This document shows positions 23,003-34,162 of a stretch of DNA of 64,000 bases, in pieces. A program made the position numbers and the translations under genes. The notes under the pieces are model-generated. The model was not told where the DNA came from and did no database searches. It was given only the letters and a program-made list of their open reading frames with translations. Within the stretch, counting starts at the first letter, position 1, and each line of letters opens with the position of its first letter. The DNA lies in the NCBI RefSeq assembly GCF_022605725.1, contig NC_065552.1, positions 30,639,879 through 30,703,878 of the forward strand, read 5' to 3'. The stretch comes from Anthonomus grandis grandis. Taxonomy: Eukaryota > Arthropoda > Insecta > Coleoptera > Curculionidae.

Positions 23003-23600
23003 GCTATGAAACACACGCCCGAACCCCTCAAAAAAAAAACTAACCTAAATTAGGATGTAATAAAGTGTTTACCATATCTGTGTTAAATATTCCATTCGAT
23101 GACCCACAAAATAAAGTTGAAAAAAATTAATGGACAATAAACTTTTTGCTTCATTGCTAATATTACGTATGAAGGATAGAAAAAGTAGACATATATAGGG
23201 CGAATTGGAAGAACTTATGAATAGAAATTGAAACAAACTTTCAGCAAAAACATATTATACTTAACGAGCTTTAAATATTGTTGTTGAAATGTAGGAAATT
23301 CCAGAGCTCCCTGTATATAATAAGAGAATGAAAAAGGCTGTGTGGTTTGCCTAAAAAAGTTTCTTTGTTTATTATTACAGATTAAAACCCGATATAAATT
23401 CACCATTCTTTCCACAATCTGCTGTGAAATATACACCAGATGTTTTGCTAAGATTTATTACTTTATTACTACAAGCGGGTAAGAATTTGTTTATCTCCGA
23501 CACTACAGCTGCAGCTTATTTTGTATTTTGCGTTACATGCCTTTATTAGTTTATTCCATTGGTTAAGCTCCTGAATAATGATAACCACCAATGTTACTGT
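23003..23600 (+). other. Putative 3' UTR then intron
   Basis: AATAAA at 23059-23064 and 23110-23115 make roughly 23003-23135 a likely 3' UTR of the short collagen isoform. The remainder is AT-rich with no gene recognised. Confidence 0.5.
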
Positions 23601-23963
23601 TACTGTTTTGATACCGTAAAATGGGGTGAATAGAAACAGTTTCGGACCTTTCCTACTCTGTTGCTAACATGGTAGTCACCTTTTTGATAACAAAAAATAA
23701 GGAATCTACAGGACTCGACTTGTAGATCAAAAAGCGCATAATAGATTTTTTTTAAATAGAGGTTTTTCCACAAAGAAAATAAAAACGTTTTTTTCCTATT
23801 CAAATTTGCTATTCTACCCACACGAGGGCGAATACGAACACCTAAAAAAATTTTTAAATTGATAAAAAAATATAAATACACAAAAAAAAACTGACAAAAA
23901 TACCAATTTTACAAAAAAAAAACATTTATTTCTAAAGAAATGTAACAAGTTTAAACATATTAT

Positions 23964-24740
23964 TTAAATTAAACAACTTTGATGCAAATTAAAATTTAAA
24001 ATGTTTCTTCTTAACGTAGATGCTTCTATCTCGTCATGAACTGGGAAAACCTCTCCAACAACCTGGCTAAAATGAAAGATAGAAACATCCGGAACTTCTG
24101 GAAATCCATAAATATATCCTGACGAGTGTTTGGTGGGGCGACTTCTTAAGAAAGTGGCTTCAATGTGATTTTCTGTAATATTAATGACTTGTCCGATAAA
24201 ATATTTATTTTCTTGTCTATTTCGATATTTTGTTGGAAAACATACCAGAAGCCAAGTTCCTTTATCTATTAAATCAAGCGAAATAGGAGAAACACATCGG
24301 AACAATTTACCCTCAAAGCAGACTGATGCTGATGAATTATTTGTATCCAACTTATTCTTAGGACTTATCGGTGAAACTTGGTAGTGAAGTGTCCATTTCT
24401 GAGTCTTCACTTGAAGAATAATCTTGAGCTTTTGCCATTATTGGCATGAAATTACTAAGCGGCAAATTCATTTCCGGGTCTGAATCTTTTTCATATAAGG
24501 TTTTCATACGTCTTTCCAAATCATTATCCTCTTGATCACGCTTTTGCCAGCAGGAACTTGAGTTTTACGACGTCAACTCTTCACATTTTGACCATCGCCA
24601 TATCTCATTGTTCTTAGAAGGTTTACCAAAGAGTTATTAAGTCCTTCTTCAATGTTCTGATTCTCATCATTTGCCTCGTTAAGATTTTGCTGCGAAAGGC
24701 GTCTCATTTTGCACTCCAAATTGCGTAACTTTGCTTCCAT
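23964..24740 (-). pseudogene. Unrecognised, probably transposon-borne protein, broken
   Basis: On the minus strand, a start at about 24739 gives MEAKLRNLECKMRRLSQQNL and an Asn/Glu-rich coiled region. Frameshifts and stops near 24570-24420 follow, around an acidic stretch (YSSSEDSEMDTSLPS). The last 148 codons are open. That end has the pattern DKGTWLLVCFPTKYRN, KYFIGQVINI, IEATFLRS and a short acidic or aromatic close, ending in CLI. The 'is able to carry / cost of exchange / G-x-V' arrangement resembles C-terminal domains attached to some insect transposon proteins. I cannot name it, and no catalytic motif is seen. Confidence 0.4.
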
Positions 24741-24834
24741 TTAACCGACCCCGTAACTGTTACGGTTTCCGAGATGGTCACCCTCGAATTTGGGACAACC
24801 TGTACAGGACAGTGTTATAGGATAGTTTAAGTTT

Positions 24835-25930
24835 TCGTAAAAAAATGGGAATAAGTTTAAAGTCACTCTACACAATTTTTATTAGACCTGCTATATATGT
24901 CTTAAAAAATCTTTTAAAAATTCTTAAGCACCCACTTCCATTCAGTTTTTAAGACTAATTTAAAAAGTTTCCGTGAAACTTTAGAATGAACTTTAGAAGT
25001 CGCTCTACAATTTTTTTGCAATTTTCGCTGTACTGCCTACGTAAATCTGCCTACATGTCAAAAACGAATCAAAAATCTATTTCCATGTCAAATTTTGTAT
25101 CCCATATATGTACACTTGACCACCCACTACTGTTCAGTTCCTAAGACTCTTACTTCAATAGTTTCCGTCAAAATTGCAAAGAACTTTAATGTCAATCTAC
25201 AAATTTTTTGCAATTTTCACTATACTGTCAATTTATTCTAAATCTATCCATTTCTCGAAAATGGATCGAAAATCTTAGCAAAATTTTTAGTGCTCCGTAT
25301 AAACGACATTTAAATACCAATTACTGTCTAATTTTGGACTACTTGCTTTCATAGTTTCAGTGAAAAATTGAAACTATAAAGACACTGTACACTTTTTTTA
25401 CAATTTTCACTAAACGACCTGGACAAATTTATCCACATCTCAAAAACGAATAAAAAATCTATAAAAAGACCTTATGTTCTGTGTACAGGATACTTGAAAG
25501 CCCACTACTACTGGCCAATTTTGACACTTTTTTAGGAAATTTGTGTGAAAAATTAAGAAAAACTTTACTCTACACATTTTTCTCAATTTTCTGCTTTTAT
25601 CTCAAAAACTAATGAAAAATCTTTTAAAAATTCTTAGTGCCTTGTGTACAGAACACCTAGGCGCTCAGTACTGTCCACTTTTTAAGACTCTAATTACATA
25701 AGTTTTCGTAACAAATTGGAAAGAACTTTAAAGTCACGTTACACATTTTTTACGATTTTCACTAAACCGTTTGGATAAATCTGACCATTTTCAAAGATGA
25801 ATCAAAAATCTTTAAGAAAAAATGTAGAGTCGCGTGTAAAGGATCCCCTAAAACTGTCCAGTTTTTGAAATTCTAACTTCAACAATATCCTTTAAAAATG
25901 AGGATTAATTTAAAAAAATATTTTGACCTA
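24835..25930. repeat. Diverged tandem array, ~185-bp period
   Basis: A landmark like ACTTTAAAGTCACTCTACAC followed by TTTTTTGCAATTTTCAC recurs at about 24857, 24995, 25187, 25373, 25561 and 25727. Other shared pieces (CTCAAAAACGAATCAAAAAT; CCCACTACTGT..AGTT; TTCGTGTACAG) recur in the same order. Spacing is mostly 165-195 bp. Copies have diverged considerably. It is non-coding and satellite-like. Confidence 0.75.
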
Positions 25931-27350
25931 ACGAGCAATAAAGAAAATAATACTATAATAAGGACAGAAAAAGTTTTAAAATTATCCTTCATTCTAGGCT
26001 GATGTGCCTAAAGAAATTATTGGGTAATACTAGGATCTTATTAGCTTTTTATAATGTAAAAACTGAAGCCACACATTTTTTTAATCTCAAAGACTATCAA
26101 TTCTAGATCAACCTAATGTTATTTATTTAATACCCTGCTGTGACAAACATTATTTCAATTAAATACCAAGCGAGATGGTCTATATTCAACTAATTAACAG
26201 TATCACTTTTCCAATCTAAGCAACATATATAGCAATTTATTAAGTAAATTAAGATAAGCAGCTTCTGCTGGCAAAACTTAAATTGAGATGTCTTATCCTA
26301 ATCTTATCTAACCGTTATGACATATATGTAAAATACGCTTTGTTTTGTTTCTCACTAATTTTTCTACAACTATAAAATATGTATATTATTTTAGATAATA
26401 CACATTTTACATCTTTTTAAGTTAACCAATTGGTCAGAATCATCTCAATAATTTTAATGAATAAGAAATCTTGTGTATTACATTTGAACACAAGTCCTTA
26501 AAATGCAAGCAATTTATTGATTACAAAACCTAATCTATTACCAGAAGTAAATCTCTTAAATATAGTGTAGACCATTATGTAGGACTCAAATGTAATATTA
26601 TTTTATTTTTATTTTAGAGAAATATTAAAAATCTAATACAGAAAAATCACCGGTTTGATAATTATCTTTTTTAAGCAACCCACACAACCTAAAAAAAAAG
26701 TAATGTTAAAAATTTGTATAAATTATTTTTACTATTCTGTATGTACCTAATGTCGTGATTAACATTTTGAAGCTGTAACTATTTCGCTCGCGATGTATGT
26801 ATCTTATATTATGTTTATTTATTTTTTAGTGTAGACTTTGAGCTTGCGCGTTACTAGTGTATAAAAAATGTTACTACGTATTATATTATTATCTTATTTT
26901 TGAAAGATTGTTATAAGTAGTTATAGGACAATAGTAAAATCAAAAGTTCGCCACTTTTTTTTTCTAATTGTTCGTCCAAGAAAGTACTTAGATAACTGCC
27001 GGTTAAAAAATTGTTTTTTTTTGTCCAGCCGCCATACAGTTTGCTCCACTGTACTTAAATTCCACCCTTTTGTCTGTATAAATTATACAACTCAGCTTGT
27101 ATTTAACATTATTCTGTAGTAAAACAAGTGTATTCGTTGTCGAATGTTAACAATGAATAGTCCATTCGTCCAGTATAACCCTTAGAGTTACTAATTTAAT
27201 TGTAAGAATATTAATTAATATATAATATGGATGTTTTAAGGGATTTTTGCAATAGTTTGGTTCTAGAAGACACCCTTTTTTAAGGTAGCTCTCTCCTTGC
27301 TAATTTTTAAGCCGGTCACTTTTTTTTAATTAAGTTTGCATATACAGGGT
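25931..27350. other. AT-rich intron, nothing recognised
   Basis: No coding signal, tRNA or repeat structure was noticed in this stretch beyond A/T homopolymers. Confidence 0.5.
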
Positions 27351-27354
27351 GTTC

Positions 27355-28363
27355 AAAAAGTAGACGGAGATATTTCAACAAGTGATACATACAACAAATA
27401 CATTTCCCCCTCAGCAGACAATGCAAATGGCTAATTGAGGAATCTGTGATCCATGGGCTTTCTTACTTTAAGGCTTTGCCTGTGAGTTTTTTGTTAAAAT
27501 TAATTTTTGGGTAGGAGTTCGTAGATGTAGGCTAAAGGTACATACAGGGTGTTCGAAAAATAGACGGAGATACATCAACGGGTGATTCCTTGTAAAAAAA
27601 TATGAAAAAAAGTTTCTATAAACATCGGTTCGGAAATGCACAGTTTTCAATATACAGGGTGATAATTTTTTTAATTAATTATTTTTCTAGGGGAACTAAT
27701 ACTTGTCAATGTCAAACCTCCATGCAGAAATGATTTTTTGTTATCCAAGACACCTGTGATTGTTTTATTAAAAATTAATAAACCAATTTTGTCCAGTGGC
27801 ATGCAATAAAACGGTATTTATTTTATTTGTCAAAAACGAAAAAAATACAAGATGCAAAAAAGTTGTATTTTTAAATGCTTAATTAACTTGACACAACATA
27901 TTACAGTTGGAAAAAAGGCAGTGACGTATATTTTTTTGCCAATAACATTTGCTAAGATGTCCCACGGGACGCCACTGGACCTTATAATTTTAATCTAATT
28001 AGGGCTAAATTAGCCTCTTAATACAACAAGTAATACTGCCAAATTTCAAAAGAATCAAGTAAATTTTTTTTTATATTAATAAAAAAATAATATTTATCAC
28101 CCTTTATCTTAAAAACTGGGCATTTCCGGACCCATGTTTATAGAAACTTTTTGTCATATTTTTTTACAAGGAATCACCCGTTGATGTATCTCCGTCTATT
28201 TTTCGAACACCCTGTATGTACCTTTAGCCTACATCTACGAACTCCTACCCAAAAATTAATTTTAACAAAAAACTCACAGGCAAAGCCTTAAAGTAAGAAA
28301 GCCCATGGATCACAGATTCCTCAATTACCCATTTGCATTGTCTGCTGAGGGGGAAATGTATTT
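27355..28363. mobile_element. Palindromic mariner-type non-autonomous element
   Basis: A ~280-bp arm at 27397-27675 is repeated inverted and nearly identical at 28087-28363 around a ~410-bp spacer. Inside each arm sits a mariner-like end, CAGGGTGTTCGAAAAATAGA, at 27545 and inverted ending at 28214, both next to TA. A further direct copy of this end lies outside the left arm at 27355. The arms extend ~147 bp beyond these internal ends, so flanking sequence was inverted-duplicated too. No transposase is encoded. Confidence 0.8.
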
Positions 28364-28369
28364 TTGCAT

Positions 28370-28945
28370 AGTGAATACTAAACGCGACGTAACTTTTTTA
28401 TATTCAAGTTGGGTCGAAATCTTGTGAGTAGAGCGGAATAGAAAAGAACGCTATCGTTTTCTTTTTGACTTAAGATTTAATATTACAAATTAATACATCC
28501 GCACCCAAGACATGAGTTGGCCAGACCTGAATATGTATACGTGGCAACGAATTCGTTGTAACTACATGACTGCTACCAACAAATATCAGTGCTGAATGAA
28601 CCTGCCGACGTACATCCGTGAAGAATTACGAAAATCTAACCATTTCAATCTTAGGTAGTTTCTTAGGTTTTCTTAGGTAGTTTCTTGATTGACGAATAAA
28701 ATTAGTAAAGGGGGTAAAATTAATAAAATTTTAACTGATGCGTAAAAAAGTTGGTAATTTTAATAACATTTTGTCAACATGTCTCTTATTAGCCATATGA
28801 TTTTTTTTGTTTCATGAAGCAAATCAATGTCGATGTCATCAAAAACCGTCAAATAGAACTTAATGTCATCTGCAAACATAAAAACCTTCAATGCAAAACA
28901 AATCATTAATGAATAGCCAAACAGCCTAGGAGAGCAGTTTCCTCC
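28370..28945. other. Intron, no gene recognised
   Basis: Low-coding sequence between two DNA elements. A tandem duplication of about 18 bp (TTAGGTAGTTTCTTAGGTTTT) lies near 28655-28685. Confidence 0.5.
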
Positions 28946-29799
28946 TTAAGCCGCGTATCCACCTGACAAACGGAACGTTTAGAAACATTTGCAATCATTT
29001 ACAAACACGATGTTTTGGTCACTCACATTTGCAAACGTTTGCAGGCGTTTGTCACTGTTCCGCGAAAAGTCGGTAACTTCAAAGGATTTGACTTGTTTGT
29101 GGATTTCTGGCTGATTTCAGTGGAGACGCGATATTCTACGTTTGTAGATAAATAGATATTTACCTAGCTCGCTAATGCTTTCATGATGGCGGCACATACT
29201 TCAGGAATTATTCTAGAAATGAGCTGCTTCGAAACTCTGAAGAGGTACATAAGACTGGCATAGGAATCTCCTGTCGCTAGAAAGCAAAGTGTGATGGCCA
29301 GTCTAATTTCGGCAGAGACGCACTCTCGATAGTTCGTGTCAATTTTAGATATTTCTGGAGAAATTCTTGAGAGCAAGAAATCAAAATCTCTTGGCAAAAC
29401 TCGAGTAAAATTTTCGAATAAGCTACTCCTGTCAGTTTTGATATCAGAAATCGGCTGCATAGAAACTCTAGTTTTTAAAAAATGAGACACCCAAAATCTA
29501 CGTTTCCTTCTTTTTTTCTTCTTTTCTTTTTCTATTAGTGCACAAAATACTAATGCAGCACAGGCGGCAAGTTTCTTTCTACTTAACGGGGCAATTTTTA
29601 CAATTTTTCCATTCTCGGTTTTCCTCAAAATAAAAAAAAGACCTGGATACGCGACAAACGCTCTCAAAACTGTTTTGTGAACAATTTCAAACAACATTGT
29701 GCTGATCGGTGGGTACTTCATTTTGCAAGCGTTTATCAATATTCGCAAACATTTACAAATGTTGCTACAAATGTTAATGCCAGTGGATATGCGGCTTTA
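28946..29799 (-). mobile_element. PIF/Harbinger element with TTA duplication
   Basis: Ends AGCCGCGTATCCACCTG (28949) and, inverted, CCAGTGGATATGCGGCT (to 29796) form the TIR, flanked by TTA at 28946-28948 and 29797-29799. The 3-bp duplication is diagnostic of PIF/Harbinger. The interior (848 bp) holds only the transposase N-terminus and many ATTTGCAAACGTTT-like subterminal repeats, so the copy is internally deleted. Confidence 0.9.
29164..29748 (-). pseudogene. Harbinger transposase N-terminal region
   Basis: A 194-codon open minus-strand frame. The recognisable part starts around residue 60: AACAALVFCALIEKEKKKKR, then RRFWVSHFLKTR, SSLFENFTRVLPRDFDFLL, RECVSAEIRLAITLCFLATG, DSYASLMYLFRVSKQLIS and RIIPEVCAAIMKAL. 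This is the N-terminal region of Harbinger transposases up to the last helix before the catalytic domain. The first ~60 codons are probably upstream sequence that happens to be open. The DDE domain is deleted. Confidence 0.8.
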
Positions 29800-29809
29800 C
29801 TGACTCTCA

Positions 29810-30365
29810 TCTTTTACCTTTAATAAAGCCGTAAAGCCACCTTAACAGTATGTCAGAAAAAATCTTCCACGGCTTCTCAATCAATAGTCCGTGACTTACT
29901 TGACTAAGTGCACTTATCAGGGCCTCTTTTAGGTGATGAAAGGCTTGGGACTCTTGGGATTTTCGTTCTCCTTCTAGGGGCTTGGTAAATGGTTTTGCGA
30001 TTTTGGCAAATCCTTCCACATAGAATCGATAATAAGTGCATAATATCAAGACGTTGCATAGCTTATGCTTGTCTTTAGAAACTGATCAACCTTGGATAGT
30101 CTGGACATTTGCCTTTTTAACAGCAACTCCTTGACTGGAAACGACGTGATCCAGATACTGCACAGCTCTTTGAAACAGATGCTATTTCTTTGGGCTCAAC
30201 TTTAATCCAGGATCTCGTAGCTTCAGGAATACTTCTGCAAGATTTTTCATGTGTGGTCCCGAAATGATTTTCCTACCACAACAAGGTAAACCTGCACAAC
30301 AATTGCTGTTCAACGATAATTTCCTTAATATTCCAGTTGGAATATAGAACTTATATAATTCCATA
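29810..30365 (-). pseudogene. Ty3/gypsy-type pol fragment (RT)
   Basis: Minus-strand pieces in gypsy order: HMKNLAEVFLKLRDPGLKLS, then the Phe/Gln-rich strand with YLDHVV, then LCTYYRFYVEGFAKIAKPFT (the conserved CTYYRRF-like segment) and FHHLKEALISAL. These are the thumb and connection parts of a Ty3/gypsy reverse transcriptase. Stops and frameshifts interrupt it, and no LTR, gag, integrase or env was seen here. It is an ancient fragment without coding capacity. Confidence 0.8.
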
Positions 30366-30499
30366 CACCTGGTCTATACAGTGTGACTCTGTAACTTGAG
30401 ATAAATTTAGTAGTTCATATACTTTTTTTCTCAAAAAAATCCTCGGACCCCTCGATTAGTATTGTTAGTTATACTACTCGTATATAAATTAATATATAG

Positions 30500-31350
30500 T
30501 GTGTCCCAAAACTAAAATACGTATTATAATGTTATTTATGATTTTTTTTAATGGCTTTTATTGCTTCTAAAGAGCATATCGATTTATTCGTTTTTTATGA
30601 CTTACAAATTCCAAGATAATTGAAATACCTTCTTTTCAAGAAAAGCAAAAATTTACTCAAAACGTTTTCCCTTTATAAGTTTTCAAAATGTAGCCAATTT
30701 ACTATTTGGCAATGCCCTAAACGTCCTTAAAATTCGTTTATAATAATCCCTGGAAAAATTAATCTACACTCATGCCTTATTCTGGTTAATAACTCCTCAA
30801 TGTTTGCGGGCTTGGACACATAAACTTTGGATTTTAAATAGGAAATAATATAGGAAACAATCCAAAGGAGTTAGATCGGGAGATCTTGGTGGCCATTCAA
30901 AAGATCTTCTTCTACCAATCCATCTGCCTGAAACTAAGGAATCCAGGGAAATATAGTATCCAGGTACTTTCGAACAGGATGTGTAAAATGGGAAGGCGCA
31001 CCATCTTGTTGAAACCTAATGTTCCTATTTGGCATATCAGCTTCTATTTAATCAGGAAATAAAGCAGCTAGATTTGGAATTAGTCGTTCTTATAAAAACT
31101 GTAAATCTATTGCTCTATTTAGGTTTTTTTTTAAAGAAAATTTGGTCTATAACTTGTTTGCCTACAATTCCTGCCCAAACATTTACCTTCTCTAGGTGTT
31201 CAGTATGGCCTTGCCTCATCCAACATGGATTTCCTTGTGCCCAATAACGGCAATTTTGTTGATTTACTACTCCGTTCAGCATAAATGTTGATTCAACAGA
31301 AAAGAGAATATTTTATGTTTTAACAATATTATTCTGTAGTAGTTTCATAA
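30500..31350 (-). pseudogene. DUF4817-type mariner transposase relic
   Basis: The minus strand retains FSVESTFMLNGVVNQQNCRY (first Asp position, now Val/Glu context), KVNVWAGIVGKQVIDQIF, RFQQDGAPSHFTHPVRKYLD (second Asp) and WIGRRRSFEWPPRSPDLTPL plus D (third Asp). Several frameshifts separate the blocks. The order and motifs match the mariner at 3221-4268, so it is a distinct member of the same group. No TIR pair was found. The region to 30500 holds only a CAGTGTGACTC-like end-like motif. Confidence 0.7.
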
Positions 31351-31379
31351 ATTGTTCGCAAAATTTGATTTTTCTTCTT

Positions 31380-32406
31380 GCAACTACAAGATTTGTATGC
31401 ACTAACCGACATTTTTGGTCATAACTTGGAAACTTAAGTAAGATTTTTTCAAATTTTTTTTGCAACACTATACTATGATTCCTAAGGACGGATTTGAGGG
31501 TAAAAACATCAGCTTAAGTTAAAAATTGAGGTAGCTAGGGCTATTTTGGTTGGGGCAGTTTTTATTGCTATTTTTTTTACCAAATTCTAACTTTCCTTAG
31601 AAATATCTTAAGAAGCAGTAGGAATATTCTAAAAAGGGTTTTGGTGCAAAAAAGCGCATTTCCCACCAAACAATTTCATATGAGAACGATTATTGTACCT
31701 CAAAAACTTGTTGAGTTAGAGACAAGTTTGTCCACCAAGGTCCTGTAGCCACCTAATTTGAAGTTTTTAGTACCATATTGAAATTCAAGATTTTTATGCA
31801 TTAGCCGACATTTTTGGTCATAACTTGGAAACTACTTAAGATATTCTCATAATTTTTTCGCACTAGTATAATATGATTCCTAAGGACCGATTTGAGGGTA
31901 AAAGCATCAGTCTAGGTTAAAAATTGAGTTAGCTAGGGCTGTTTTAGTTGAGGCAGCTTTTTTTTGTTACTTTTTTCATGAAATTCTAACTTTCCTTGGG
32001 AATATCTTGAGAAACAGTAGGAATATTCTTAAAAGGAATTTGGTACAAAAAAGCGCATTTCCCACCAAACAATTTTATATGAGAACGATTATTGTACCTC
32101 AAAAACTTGTTGAGTTAGAGGCAACTTTGTCCACCAAGGTCCTGGATCCACCTAATTTGAAGTTTTTAGTACCATATTGAAATTCAAGATTTTTATGCAT
32201 TAGCCGACATTTTTGGTCATAACTTGGAAACCACTTAAGATATTCTCATAATTTTTTCGCAGCACTATACTGCGATTCCTGCGGATGGACTTGAGGGTAA
32301 AAACATCAGTCTAGGTTAGAAATTGAGGTAGCTAGAACTGTTTTGGTTGGGGCACTTTGTTCACCAAATTCTAACTTTCCTAGGGAATATCTTAAGAAGT
32401 AGTAGC
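31380..32406. repeat. 399-bp tandem repeat, ~2.5 copies
   Basis: The landmark ATTTTTGGTCATAACTTGG occurs at 31411, 31810 and 32209, giving a period of exactly 399 bp twice. Other blocks (GCGCATTTCCCACCAAACAA, GTTGAGTTAGAG, GATTCCTAAGGA) repeat in register. The third copy is partial and carries a small deletion near 32358. Copies are highly similar. No conserved open frame spans the unit. Confidence 0.95.
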
Positions 32407-32429
32407 ATGATATTTATGTATGCAATAAT

Positions 32430-32560
32430 ATTTTTGATTTTTTGTGTTATTAGATTACACCAAGGCTCTCAACACTTTGAATTTAGGAATGAGGCTTTCA
32501 CAGTTAGAGCAATTCTGGTGGTGCCCAAATAATGTATGGAATGCCCTACTACTGACTCTC
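32430..32560 (+). pseudogene. Tiny RT motif-A fragment
   Basis: LLDYTKALNTLNLGMRLSQL on the plus strand resembles the non-LTR RT motif A (L-D-F-T-K-A-F-D-x-L-x-H). It is too short and too altered for family assignment. Confidence 0.35.
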
Positions 32561-32689
32561 TCTATATTATTATTAAAAAAATTACTATATACTCTAAAAT
32601 CTGTTGATTTCTGTATCATTTACTGCTCTCAGAGAACTTCAGCCTGTTTTATGCTTCAACTCTATTAGTGAAAATGCACAGTCAAGAGT

Positions 32690-33050
32690 CAAGGAAAATA
32701 GTGACAGCAAAAAAATAAAAAAACAACACTGATGATTCTTCTTTATTTTTCTGCACCCTCTTAATTGAGTTCCTGGAGGATTGTGAGTTTAAAGGGATGA
32801 ATTTCTGTGCCTTCAGAATCCTTACTAGTGAAGACTGACTCAATTGCAATTCGTGCACCAGTTGTCTAGTGGAAATGTGACTATTTTGTCGAATCTGATT
32901 TTCATTTTTGCTTACAGTACCTTGCAATATCGGTGGTAAATTAGAATGCATGTTTCTGAATAAGTCTATAACCTCATTTTGAGGCCTTGTTCTATGTCCA
33001 TATCCAATCATCATCAATGCATTTAAATTTAAAAAAAAGTATTTAATTCT
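32690..33050 (-). pseudogene. Mariner transposase N-terminal fragment
   Basis: The minus-strand frame reads GYGHRTRPQNEVIDLFRNMH, SNLPPILQGTVSKNENQIRQ, then HISTRQLVHELQLSQSSLVR and ILKAQKFIP. This is the bipartite helix-turn-helix DNA-binding region of DUF4817-type mariner transposases. About 20-30 residues between the two helix blocks seem deleted (the usual linker is absent), and no catalytic domain follows. Confidence 0.7.
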
Positions 33051-33079
33051 AATTATTTGACTTTTGATGATCAATTAAA

Positions 33080-34050
33080 AAGTAAAAAAGACTTTACACT
33101 CAAGACATTCTTTTAACAATGTTAAAATTTACTATTGCACGTCACTTTATGCTCGTAGTAATGACATCACTATATTGGACTTACTGCCTGGACAACGTCA
33201 ATTTATCCCTCAATCATTCCATTATAATTTAAAAAAATAACAATCAAAGGAGTTAAATTAAAGAACCGCACTGTATAAAATCCAAATATTGCAATAGTTT
33301 TAAGTTTAAATAAAATAATGAATCAGACCCGCTATTGCAAAAATCCTGTAATAGCAAAACGCAGCTTTTATATTATTACACTTACTAATTATTGATGTAA
33401 AACAGGCAAGCAAAATTATATGATGTAAAATAAATTATAAACGGATATCATTTTATAGGTGTTACATTTATTAGCTTAGACTTTGTAATATACAGGAACT
33501 TACTACGATACGTGACTGATTTTTATAGTATTATTAAAAATGTAAAATGTAAGTATGGATAAGTAATAATATATGCGGAGTCTATTATGTGTATTTTGTT
33601 CGTTTTTTGCATTATTGATTTTCCTGCCTGCAAAAAATAAAATATTTTTTACGAGCTTTGCATCATTAAATGACAATGAAGAATGCATGAGACCAAGGTA
33701 AGCATGTTGCAAAAGAACATTTTCAATTTACACCTTTTTAATTAAATTTTGGAAGAAATGTCTGTTTAAAACCACAAAAAATAATTTTTTTTAAAATAAC
33801 CTATTTTTTTCATTTGAAAATTACTTAGAAATTCTTTTTTTTAATACAATTTCGAGCGACTAGTTTCTGACAAGTTGTTGAAGTTATTTCTAATTTAGCA
33901 AACTCGATTAATTTTTCCTGTATTTTCGCAGTGAAAGTGAAAAGAAAGAAATAATTAAACAACAATAAAATTTTTCTTTTTTAAATAAAACACATTTTTT
34001 TATCGTCATACTCTTTATGAAATAACAGTAATAAAGGGTTTTATCATGCA
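33080..34050. other. AT-rich stretch, no gene recognised
   Basis: Only low-complexity A/T sequence was seen up to the hairpin at 34051. Confidence 0.5.
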
Positions 34051-34162
34051 GTAAAAAATTAAATTTCGTTATTTTCAGCTTAGTTTTGTTTAAAAAGCGA
34101 TTTGCTAGTGAATCGCTTTTTAAACAAAACTATGCTGAAAATAACGAAATTAAATTTTTTAC
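34051..34162. repeat. Near-perfect 52-bp hairpin
   Basis: The arm at 34051-34102 pairs with 34111-34162 (50 of 52 positions) around an 8-nt spacer, TGCTAGTG. It overlaps the extreme 3' end of the piggyBac 3 coding relic. Confidence 0.95.

Noticed and set aside
29810..30365. Possible complete endogenous retroelement with envelope
   Set aside because: Only thumb and connection parts of a gypsy-type RT are visible. There is no gag, integrase, env or LTR pair around them.
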